A DNA stretch of 47,310 bases from an uncultured Candidatus Melainabacteria bacterium (lineage in GTDB: Bacteria > Cyanobacteriota > Vampirovibrionia > Gastranaerophilales > Gastranaerophilaceae): NCBI GenBank assembly GCA_932182025.1, contig CAKNXK010000002.1, forward strand, positions 1 through 47,310, written 5' to 3'. Made by a program: the position numbers and the translations under genes. Positions 39,737 to 47,035 of this stretch are shown here, piece by piece (positions within the stretch are counted from its first letter, which is position 1; each line of letters starts with the position of its first letter). The notes beneath the pieces are model-generated. The model did no database searches. It was not told the DNA's origin and saw nothing but the letters and a program-made list of their open reading frames with translations.

Positions 39737-41368
39737 TTAATAATTTGTTATCTTACACCGAGGATTTACACGACAAGATTTACCCCTTGCTAATTTTTTT
39801 TTATTTGATATACTAAAACTTGTCGGAATTATGGCGCCTGTCGTCAAGCGGTTAAGACCTCGGATTGTGGTTCCGATATGCATGGGTTCGAATCCCATCA
39901 GGCGCCCCATATTAAACTTATCATCAGTCAATCGGTCTAAGAAGTCGAATATGACTGATTTTTTATGTGTTCGAAATTCTGAAAGATTATATTGAATACC
40001 TTCTGGATAAATCAGCTTTTGGAGTCTTTGCCTAAAATCTAAACTTCCATTTAACCATAAGTCTTTAATGTTATTTAATACGAATGTACAACTATTCAAA
40101 TACTGTTCAATATCAACATCTGGTAATTCAATAGTTGCAATATCAGCCTTTTTAGAGTTTATAGAGCTGTCATAATCCTCATTTACAAGCTTATAGTCAT
40201 TTTCTGTAATTCTATCTTCTAAATATCGTTTTGTAAGTTTTTTCTTATTTTCAATAAGTTCTTCAAGCTCTTTATTTAGCCTATTTAAGGTTGTTTTCTG
40301 TTCTTTAATACTATTTTCATAAGTATCTTCTAAAATAGCTCTAAAAAGTTGTAACAACTCTTTTTTAGGTTTAATTTGCTCTAAATGAGTAATAAAGTCA
40401 CCTTCTATTCTTGATTTTGCAACTCTGAATTTAACATTGCACTCTTTATTATGACAATGATAATATGCGTATTTTTCTTTTCTACCTTTACTATAACTTG
40501 CTGTTAATGGAGTGTTGCAATAAGGACACCTAACATATCTTCTTAAAGGGAAGTCCTCTCGATTGCGTTTGTAACCACTTATTATAGGCTTCTTTCCATC
40601 AAGAATAGCCTGTACTTTGTAAAATGTTTCATCATCTATAAGTGGTTCGAAAATTCCTCGTTTTGGTTCTTCAAGCCAATTATAAGTTAATAATCCTATA
40701 TAAACCTTATTCCTTAATATTCTTCCTATTTTATTTTTATCAAGTTTTTCCATGCCGGCAATACGAAGTTTTTCTATTAACTCTGTTTGAGAATATAACC
40801 CTGTAGCAAATAATTCAAAAGTCATTTTTATATATTTAGCATTAACTGGACAAGGTATTAATGACTTTTCTTTATCATTTTTATAACCGACTGGAGCTAA
40901 ATTAACCCATCTCCCTTGTTCAACAGCTCCACGCATTCCCAATTTTGTGCGTTCCTGTATTTTTCGCCATTCATATCTTGATGTACCTTGATTTATCCAT
41001 CTTAATAGTTCAGCTTCTGCTGTTTCTTCATTATTTTCAGTAACAGATAATGGTTTAATATTATTCTTATCAAAAAATTTACCTAACTCTAAGTAATCGC
41101 TTTGTTCACCTCTTGATAATCTATCCCATTTCCAAAAAATAAGAGCATCAACATCTTTGTATTTTTGTGTACAGTATTCAAACATAGCTTTTAACTGAGT
41201 TCGAATTAGATCTTTTGCACTTTCACCTTCTTCAATGAAAACTTTATCAATCTCATAACCCTGTTTTAGTGCAAATTCAATACATTCTTTTTTCTGTTGA
41301 GCTAAACTATAACCATGTTTAGCTTGTTCTTCAGTTGATACTCTACAATAAATTACTGCTTTTGGCAT
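39737..41368 (-). CDS. Large serine recombinase (integrase) of the mobile element
   Basis: The 543-residue protein has an N-terminal resolvase domain with catalytic S11 (YCRVSTEEQ) and FWKWDRLSRG, a recombinase domain (APVGYKND, then GRILRNKVYIGLL), a zinc ribbon (RCPYCNTPL with HCHNKECN) and a coiled-coil motif (about 350-420). This is the build of large serine integrases. Its last 57 residues (from MGRLMGFEP) are read antisense through the tRNA-His gene and beyond, so they come from the host side of the junction. The natural C-terminus before integration must have differed. The start overlaps a 54-residue ORF by 26 bases. Confidence 0.93.
   Translation of the reverse strand: MPKAVIYCRVSTEEQAKHGYSLAQQKKECIEFALKQGYEIDKVFIEEGESAKDLIRTQLKAMFEYCTQKYKDVDALIFWKWDRLSRGEQSDYLELGKFFDKNNIKPLSVTENNEETAEAELLRWINQGTSRYEWRKIQERTKLGMRGAVEQGRWVNLAPVGYKNDKEKSLIPCPVNAKYIKMTFELFATGLYSQTELIEKLRIAGMEKLDKNKIGRILRNKVYIGLLTYNWLEEPKRGIFEPLIDDETFYKVQAILDGKKPIISGYKRNREDFPLRRYVRCPYCNTPLTASYSKGRKEKYAYYHCHNKECNVKFRVAKSRIEGDFITHLEQIKPKKELLQLFRAILEDTYENSIKEQKTTLNRLNKELEELIENKKKLTKRYLEDRITENDYKLVNEDYDSSINSKKADIATIELPDVDIEQYLNSCTFVLNNIKDLWLNGSLDFRQRLQKLIYPEGIQYNLSEFRTHKKSVIFDFLDRLTDDKFNMGRLMGFEPMHIGTTIRGLNRLTTGAIIPTSFSISNKKKLARGKSCRVNPRCKITNY
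39787..39814 (+). promoter_or_regulatory. Promoter of tRNA-His
   Basis: TTGCTA (39787-39792), a 16-base spacer and TATACT (39809-39814). The predicted start lies about 12 bases before the mature tRNA. Confidence 0.5.
39833..39909 (+). tRNA. tRNA-His (anticodon GTG), probable integration site
   Basis: A cloverleaf with the extra 5' G(-1) pairing with C73, acceptor GGCGCCTG/CAGGCGCC, anticodon loop TTGTGGT (GTG), T-arm ATGGG-TTCGAAT-CCCAT and an encoded CCA at 39907-39909. The serine recombinase ORF covers the whole gene on the opposite strand, so its 3' end is the likely left attachment site. The other tRNA here, tRNA-Val, does not encode CCA. Confidence 0.95.
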
Positions 41369-41507
41369 TTTGAGTTACCTCTTTTTGATTATTTATCAGT
41401 ACTGTACTTAATTGATATAGTGCATCCCTAATTTCTTCTAATTCTTTTTTTGACAATTCATCTTCGCTTAACCCTAAAATTTTACGGCATTCTTCAATAC
41501 TAAGCAT
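41343..41507 (-). CDS. 54-residue ORF overlapping the recombinase start
   Basis: A short ORF starts at ATG 41507 after AGGGAA and ends 26 bases inside the recombinase gene. The product starts MLSIEECRKILGLSEDELSK and continues with a helical ELEEIRDALYQLSTVL. From memory, small proteins with this EECRK...LSDEE-type pattern occur next to serine recombinases in other elements, which I could not check here. It may be a recombination accessory factor or a coupling leader for the recombinase. Confidence 0.6.
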   Translation of the reverse strand: MLSIEECRKILGLSEDELSKKELEEIRDALYQLSTVLINNQKEVTQNAKSSNLL

Positions 41508-41614
41508 TTGCTTATTCCCTACTGCTTGTATTGAAGTTCAAGTATTACATTGTCACTTCAAAGATATGATTTACTATAATAAATAGTTAAATTAGCTCAA
41601 TTTATTCATTGTCG

Positions 41615-41878
41615 CTAATCTAGCTTTTCGATTTTTTCTATTGAAATATTGTAAGATTGACCTGTACCTTTTCCAATAGTTGTTTTAATATATTTATCTT
41701 GTTTTACAAGATTTTCCAATTCTTCATTGGTAATATCTGTATTATTTTTTATTTGAGTTGTTCTGAGTAATAATGATTTGCTGTTAGATTTCTTTTCTAT
41801 TTTAATATGTTTTATTTCATTATCTCTTATAGTTTTAATAATTTTTTGTTCTTTAGAATTTGGCAAATCTTCTTTCAA
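41615..41878 (-). CDS. C-terminal fragment of a frameshifted MerR-like regulator
   Basis: The 87-residue ORF starts with TTG and overlaps the end of the upstream ORF by four bases. It reads KEDLPNSKEQKIIKTIRDNE and ends SYNISIEKIEKLD. The same frame continues upstream without a stop through FAEYIFHSDNEKAITDELSL, which joins naturally to the upstream ORF at FSKYLSV. It is therefore most likely the C-terminus of one protein of about 315 residues, cut off by a one-base deletion in a run of A (41933-41936). A separate small gene is the alternative. Confidence 0.6.
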   Translation of the reverse strand: MKEDLPNSKEQKIIKTIRDNEIKHIKIEKKSNSKSLLLRTTQIKNNTDITNEELENLVKQDKYIKTTIGKGTGQSYNISIEKIEKLD

Positions 41879-42561
41879 TGATAATTCATCTGTAATTGCT
41901 TTTTCGTTATCAGAATGGAAAATATATTCTGCAAAACACTTAAATATTTAGAAAAAGGTAATACTAAAAATGGTTTAAATTGTTTTAATCCATTGGCAAT
42001 ATTTAAGGCTAAATCTTTTTCAGTTAAATAAAATGCATCACAATTATCATCTATCATTATGAAGAAATTTACACCTCTTTTATAAAAAGTCGAAGCATAA
42101 AAATCAAAATATCTATAATTAAATGTACGATTTTTTATAAGAACACCAGCACTATCATCAATTACTTGTTTTACAATTCCTTTAATTTGTTCGTTTGAAT
42201 AACCAAACTTTTTTAAATCATTTATAAGAAGTAATTGAACACCTGTTCTAACAGAATATTTTCGCCACTGTATATTGCTTGTTCTTTTATCCTCAAATAA
42301 ACCTTTTGTATTCCAATCATTAACTTTACGATAAGTAATTTCAGATTTATTATTGTTTGATAATTGTTTTGATGCTTCAAATATCGTTTTAATGGATAAA
42401 AATGGATGAATAAAATAAGCATTTAAAATACTTAATTCATAGTATTCGGATGTATTCACAATATTTTCTATAAAAAATGTGTTTTTGTATTCATCAGCAG
42501 TTTTATAATCTTTAATATTTATAAATTTTGGATTAAAGTTTTCTAAATCAGCATTATCCAT
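41875..42561 (-). CDS. MerR-like DNA-binding protein, probably truncated by frameshift
   Basis: The 228-residue ORF has a MerR-type winged helix at about residues 75-135: ITYRKVNDWNTKGLF, then WRKYSVRTGVQLLLINDLKKFGYSNEQI. The N-terminal 60 residues and the part after 140 are unknown; no ligand domain is recognised. The last residues after FSKYLSV (LQNIFSILITKKQ...) are hydrophobic and unlike the rest, because the frame is lost there. A palindrome just upstream (42601-42620) is a likely operator. It may regulate the element. Confidence 0.7.
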   Translation of the reverse strand: MDNADLENFNPKFINIKDYKTADEYKNTFFIENIVNTSEYYELSILNAYFIHPFLSIKTIFEASKQLSNNNKSEITYRKVNDWNTKGLFEDKRTSNIQWRKYSVRTGVQLLLINDLKKFGYSNEQIKGIVKQVIDDSAGVLIKNRTFNYRYFDFYASTFYKRGVNFFIMIDDNCDAFYLTEKDLALNIANGLKQFKPFLVLPFSKYLSVLQNIFSILITKKQLQMNYH

Positions 42562-42600
42562 TTTTATACCTCAATGTATAATTTATTATAATATATTGCA

Positions 42601-42620
42601 ATTATACATGCAAGTATAAT
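42601..42620. promoter_or_regulatory. Operator-like palindrome upstream of the MerR-like gene
   Basis: ATTATAC and GTATAAT (7-bp inverted repeat) flank ATGCAA. The minus strand contains TATACTTGCAT, an 11-base string found again at 44189-44199 between the XRE gene and the gene at 43224. Confidence 0.45.
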
Positions 42621-42638
42621 TTAAGAAATATTAAACCT

Positions 42639-43172
42639 TTATTCTAAAACGAACCCATTTGAGCTTGAAACATTTATATCTAGACTATTTGGAATATATT
42701 TATATTCAGAATTTCTATTAACCATTAGCCTTTCTAATTCATGTTCTATCTTAATAAGATTATTTTGAATACTTGTTTTATATTTTTGAAATTTATTTAA
42801 TTCGTCAATAAGATCAAGTTTTATTTCTGGTTTATATCCTTTTTTCAAGCAAGTAGAAAAATCCATTTCTATATCGGGATGTATTTTGGTTTCCAGATAT
42901 TCTTTTTCTACTAAACATATTCTTCTAAAAGTCAATAAATTAGATAAAAGGATTTCCACCATTTGATTTTCATACTCATTAACCGGCATGAAACAGTTAT
43001 AAATAGATTTGCAAAAATCCTCATTATTTAATTTATCAAATTCCGTTGTTATCTTGCTAAAAAATCCATATTTTGTTGCATTTTGACTTGATATAGATTT
43101 TCCAGATTCCGTTTTAACACCACCTTTAATAGCATTCTTTCTATTTGCTTTAATTTGCTTTATTGTAGCCAT
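42639..43172 (-). CDS. Hypothetical protein with mobile-element-type N-terminus
   Basis: This 177-residue protein starts with ANRKNAIKGGVKTESGKSIS and SSQNATKYGFFS, the pattern known from many short mobile-element proteins that begin ANRxNAxxSxGPKTPEGKxxS-xxNAxxHG. Their function is not established. The rest is helical and charged (NEYENQMVEILLSNLLTFRRI, KIEHELERLMVNRNSEYKYI) without a membrane segment. GGAGAAAA lies before the ATG. It stands alone between the MerR-like gene and the membrane protein gene. Confidence 0.7.
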   Translation of the reverse strand: MATIKQIKANRKNAIKGGVKTESGKSISSQNATKYGFFSKITTEFDKLNNEDFCKSIYNCFMPVNEYENQMVEILLSNLLTFRRICLVEKEYLETKIHPDIEMDFSTCLKKGYKPEIKLDLIDELNKFQKYKTSIQNNLIKIEHELERLMVNRNSEYKYIPNSLDINVSSSNGFVLE

Positions 43173-43223
43173 AAGTATTTTCTCCTTATGACTATTATAT
43201 AATTTTTTCTAAAATTCTGCTTT

Positions 43224-44129
43224 TTAATAAATCTTTTTGTCTGCAAGGATTGCATTTTTTATACTAAAGTTACCATTATTATTGGTGTATTCTATTTCAA
43301 AACTGTTTTCTAAAGGAACACCAAAAAGATTTTGAGCTTCTACTATACCAAATACTCGTATAACTTTATTTTCGTCTATTGAATAGTTCATATTTCTATA
43401 CTTGGCTGTTTTAGGTGCATTAAGGAATTTTTCAATATAAATTTGTGATTGTACTTCTAATTTCGCCCAGTCATTAGAATTTAAAATATAATCTGTAATT
43501 TTAGCGACTCTTTTGCTTTCAACTATAATGTCTTTCATATCATAGTGCAATTCTGTAATGTTACCTTCTTTATCAATATAGGCTATAAGTTTAACTGGTA
43601 TTCCAAATGCTTCTATATAATAAACATCTCCATATTCTTGATCTTCAATGTTAGTTATATTACCAACTCCACAACTTACAAGAGTTTCATAAACCTTTCC
43701 GGCTTGATCTTTATCTAATCCTGTAACATTTGCTATTAATTTTGCATTTTTATTATTCCTATATTTACTTTTTGTTGAACTTTTTGTTGTAACAGTATTG
43801 TCGATAGTAGTATTTATATTTTGAGGTTCTGGCATGGAAATAATTATACCTATAAATAAAATACTAAATACAGTAAATTTAAAAATACCGATTAAGGCTT
43901 TTATAAGGACTAGATTTGTATTTTCAGAATTACTATTTTTATTAAAAACTGTAAAAAATGTGTGCAGTTTATTGTTTATTTTATTTCTTAACGGTGGTAA
44001 TAGTGTTATTCCTAATAAAGTAAAGAATATTCCCATTCCTCTTACTTCTGGACTTAAAAGAAGCCCTAAACTGCATAATAAGAAAAATAATCCAATTATC
44101 CATAAACATACATCTAAAAACTTTTTCAT
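43224..44129 (-). CDS. Membrane protein with extracytoplasmic or cytosolic C-terminal domain
   Basis: The 301-residue product has two N-terminal membrane segments (about 6-24 and 29-46), a third at about 80-100 (IGIFKFTVFSILFIGIIISM), a Thr/Ser/Lys linker, and a C-terminal domain of about 190 residues with AGKVYETLVSCGVGNITNIE and a final LNAPKTAKYRNMNYS...VFGIVEAQNLFGVPLENSFE. That last part resembles a domain in other phage or element membrane proteins (patterns like SPSTAKF...GYVDAQNSFG). AAAGGG supports ATG 44129 rather than 44156. It is divergent from the XRE gene. Confidence 0.7.
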   Translation of the reverse strand: MKKFLDVCLWIIGLFFLLCSLGLLLSPEVRGMGIFFTLLGITLLPPLRNKINNKLHTFFTVFNKNSNSENTNLVLIKALIGIFKFTVFSILFIGIIISMPEPQNINTTIDNTVTTKSSTKSKYRNNKNAKLIANVTGLDKDQAGKVYETLVSCGVGNITNIEDQEYGDVYYIEAFGIPVKLIAYIDKEGNITELHYDMKDIIVESKRVAKITDYILNSNDWAKLEVQSQIYIEKFLNAPKTAKYRNMNYSIDENKVIRVFGIVEAQNLFGVPLENSFEIEYTNNNGNFSIKNAILADKKIY

Positions 44130-44140
44130 ATAACCCTTTC

Positions 44141-44199
44141 TTGCATTCAAATGCAAATTTTGACTAATTTTATTTTGTAATATGCATATATACTTGCAT
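44141..44199. promoter_or_regulatory. Cluster of TGCAT-type operator sites
   Basis: Within the divergent region the half-site TTGCAT/ATGCAA occurs at 44141-44156 (as TTGCAT-TCAA-ATGCAA), ATGCAT at 44182-44187 and TTGCAT at 44194-44199. The last lies in TATACTTGCAT, shared with the palindrome at 42601-42620. These are candidate binding sites for the XRE protein. Confidence 0.4.
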
Positions 44200-44246
44200 A
44201 AAGATAAAAGAAATTCAACTTATTTTGTGGCTAAGGTTAATTCATT

Positions 44247-44274
44247 TTTACAAGTATTTCATAAAGAATATATT
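44247..44274 (+). promoter_or_regulatory. Promoter of the XRE regulator
   Basis: TTTACA (44247-44252), a 16-base spacer and TATATT (44269-44274). A short leader with GAGG follows. Confidence 0.5.
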
Positions 44275-44286
44275 GTGAGGTGAAAA

Positions 44287-44607
44287 ATGTCTGAATTGAA
44301 AAAGCTTTTAGGGAAAAGAATTAGAGAAATAAGAGTTGCAAGAAATTTAACGCAAGAAGATTTATCAGAATTAACTGATATAGGAGCTTCTAGTATAAGT
44401 AAAATTGAAAGCGGTCATTTCCATCCTACAGATGAAAACCTTGAAAGAATTGCAAATGCCTTAAAAGTTGAACCTTACAAACTATATATGTTTAATCATC
44501 AGAAAGATACAAAAGAACTCCTGCAAGACATCCAAACAATGCTAAATAAAGCAACAGATGAGGAAATAAAGCTTGCTTACAAAGTTTTGAGTGGGATTTT
44601 AGATTAA
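44287..44607 (+). CDS. XRE-family (Cro/C1-type) transcriptional regulator
   Basis: The 106-residue protein has a clear Cro/C1 helix-turn-helix at residues 8-64 (LGKRIREIRVARNLTQEDLS, then ISKIESGHFHPTDENLERIA) and a short helical tail that may dimerise. Such proteins usually control the switch between quiescence and excision or expression of a mobile element. GAGG precedes the ATG, and candidate operators lie upstream. Its last 116 bases overlap the 3' end of the convergent 847-residue ORF. Confidence 0.9.
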   Translation: MSELKKLLGKRIREIRVARNLTQEDLSELTDIGASSISKIESGHFHPTDENLERIANALKVEPYKLYMFNHQKDTKELLQDIQTMLNKATDEEIKLAYKVLSGILD

Positions 44608-47035
44608 TTTTTTTTTGAAACTCTGATAAAATATTAGAGTATTCGTGAATATCATTATGATCAATCCAATGGCTTGCAAAATGTGGAATATCATTTTCTT
44701 CCAACTGATCAAGATATAAACTTTGTTTTGGTTTATGTTGTGGTTTATGTTTAATTATGAAATTACATAGTAGAGTAAATATTTCAGAGTTTTTATCATT
44801 TTTAGATAAAATTAGAGTTATTAAATTAATTCCTTGGTATAAATTCTTTTTATTTTCTAACTTTTCAAAATAAATAATTATATTTTGAATTAAATCTTTA
44901 GTTATTTCCTTATTTCGTTTACTAGCATTATTATATGTTTGTACAGCTAAACCTACAAAATGTACAAAATCTTCTATATATAAACTAGAAAAGTTTTCTG
45001 AGTTAGTATATTTTTCTAAAATATTCAAGAAAATAGAGTAGAGGTTCGCTAATAATAAACTTGAGGCATCTAATAATAGTTCTTTTTGGTAGTTGGTAGC
45101 ATTTATTCTTTTAATAAATATAAATATACATTTTTGGATATTATTTAAAGCTTCTAAAATTCTATTTATACTAATAGTATTATTGCTATCAAATAGTGTT
45201 TTTGCTGAACTTTCAAACAAATCAAGAAAATTAGTTATGCAATTAAAACTTCGTTCGAAATACACATTATCGTCAAAATCATAAACTAATATAGCATTAT
45301 AAACTTGATCTAATGCATTTACATAATGAGTAAACAATGAAGAACCATTAATTATAGCATTTTTATAAGGTGTCATAATATATGGAGAATTATTTAATAT
45401 ATCTGTAACAGATTTTAAATTTAAATCTCTACCTATATTATTAAAAAATATAGAAAAATCACTTGGATATGTATTATATGTTGTTAGTAACTTAAAAGTT
45501 TGTACAAAAGCTTCTTTAACTTTGTTTTCAATATAATCTGTATCTATAGACATTTTTTCTGTCAAATTGTACATAGCAATATTATAAAAAATGTTAATTA
45601 AATCGGTAATTATAAGGCTTATAAGATTGATACACCAAGCATTATTTGTTACTTTTTTCGTATTATTCAATGTCCAAATAGTTACAGCTAATGTACTTAA
45701 ATCATCTACTAATCCGAATGCTTCATTTATCGAATGATTAAAGATAAGTTTATGAGTAAATTTTCGTAAAGAAATAATTGCATCACAAGGAGCAGAGGTG
45801 TTTTCTAAATTTATTGAAATTATAACAAATTCTTGTGCATTTTTCTGAAAAGCAGAAAATCCAATAGTTTGTATAGTATGAAAGCTATTTTCATCAGTTT
45901 TTTCATTTATCGCACAAATACCGATTTTCTCATTTAAATCAACAATATGTTCTGGAAATGATTGGTATTTTAGCTTTACAGATAAAATAAATAAATCTTT
46001 AATTTTATATGCAAGGAACTGGTAAAATTTTGTTTCTAAATTAATTTTATATAATTTATTGTAGGTTCTTGCAATATTAATAAGAGTATTTTTACAAGTT
46101 AAAAAATCATTTAAATTATTTGCTCTTAAGAAATTTTCAGCTTGTCTAAAAATTGGTTCTATTTGCTTTTTTAATTCTTCTATTGTTGTTTCTGAAATTG
46201 TATAGTATTTTTTTCTATTAATACCCCAGAGTTTATATTTAATAAAATATTTTATACCTTTTTTACTCACATCATTAATAAGAGTTTTATCAGAAGAAAT
46301 CCTCCAACTTTTAATAAAATTAATAGTATAAATTTCATATAGTTTAAGAAGAATGTCAAAATTCATCATAAAAGATATGTTCATTGCAATTATTATTAAT
46401 TTTAAAACGAGATAAATTGATGCTATTAGGATTATTAAATCAATAAAATTATTTGAGCCGGCATAATAAAAAATAAACGTTGCAGTTGTATATATAGCTA
46501 ATACAATAAATAAGTAAATGTTTGTATTTTTCCATTGTTGAAGTATTGATTTAAAGTCAGAATATTTATTTTCAAATTGTTGTAACGTAGCAAATAAAAC
46601 AGTTAAAACAATAGATGATACAGTGATAACAATTCCAATAGCTTCAAACACGGGATGTTTATTGTCATTTAAAGTTGTTGGAATATTCCAATGTGCATAA
46701 ATATAATATACAAACAAAACAGCTATGCCAATATCAAGTATTTTGTCAATAAATTTTGTTATTCTGAACAGCTCTTTATTTAAGTTATACAAAAATTTAT
46801 AAATATTGTTGATAATGAAACTATTAAAAGATGTATTTTGCCTATATATTTCAATTAATATAACAATAGGAATTGCGATAAGAATGGTATAAATTGTAAA
46901 GAAGTCAAACAAATGCAAATAATAGATTATTCCGACAATACTAATAGTTATTAAAGTTCCTAAGAACAAATAAGCTAGGTTGATAAGAATTTTATAGCAC
47001 AAAGAATTTATATTTATTTCAAGATTATTCATCAT
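44492..47035 (-). CDS. Large uncharacterised membrane protein
   Basis: I recognise no family for this 847-residue protein. About six membrane segments lie in the first 230 residues (roughly 12-40, 45-62, 102-118, 132-152, 172-193 and 196-226). They are followed by about 600 residues of soluble, helix-rich sequence without obvious enzyme motifs. The last 38 residues, including a hydrophobic stretch, are antisense to the XRE gene and may be read-through rather than original. The ATG overlaps the stop of the upstream membrane gene by 11 bases, so the pair is translationally coupled. Cargo of the element, possibly defence or signalling, is only a guess. Confidence 0.75.
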   Translation of the reverse strand: MMNNLEININSLCYKILINLAYLFLGTLITISIVGIIYYLHLFDFFTIYTILIAIPIVILIEIYRQNTSFNSFIINNIYKFLYNLNKELFRITKFIDKILDIGIAVLFVYYIYAHWNIPTTLNDNKHPVFEAIGIVITVSSIVLTVLFATLQQFENKYSDFKSILQQWKNTNIYLFIVLAIYTTATFIFYYAGSNNFIDLIILIASIYLVLKLIIIAMNISFMMNFDILLKLYEIYTINFIKSWRISSDKTLINDVSKKGIKYFIKYKLWGINRKKYYTISETTIEELKKQIEPIFRQAENFLRANNLNDFLTCKNTLINIARTYNKLYKINLETKFYQFLAYKIKDLFILSVKLKYQSFPEHIVDLNEKIGICAINEKTDENSFHTIQTIGFSAFQKNAQEFVIISINLENTSAPCDAIISLRKFTHKLIFNHSINEAFGLVDDLSTLAVTIWTLNNTKKVTNNAWCINLISLIITDLINIFYNIAMYNLTEKMSIDTDYIENKVKEAFVQTFKLLTTYNTYPSDFSIFFNNIGRDLNLKSVTDILNNSPYIMTPYKNAIINGSSLFTHYVNALDQVYNAILVYDFDDNVYFERSFNCITNFLDLFESSAKTLFDSNNTISINRILEALNNIQKCIFIFIKRINATNYQKELLLDASSLLLANLYSIFLNILEKYTNSENFSSLYIEDFVHFVGLAVQTYNNASKRNKEITKDLIQNIIIYFEKLENKKNLYQGINLITLILSKNDKNSEIFTLLCNFIIKHKPQHKPKQSLYLDQLEENDIPHFASHWIDHNDIHEYSNILSEFQKKINLKSHSKLCKQALFPHLLLYLALFGCLAGVLLYLSDD

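Noticed and set aside
46300..47035. Calling the 847-residue protein a known defence protein
   Set aside because: No diagnostic catalytic or binding motif was seen; only membrane segments and helical sequence support the description.
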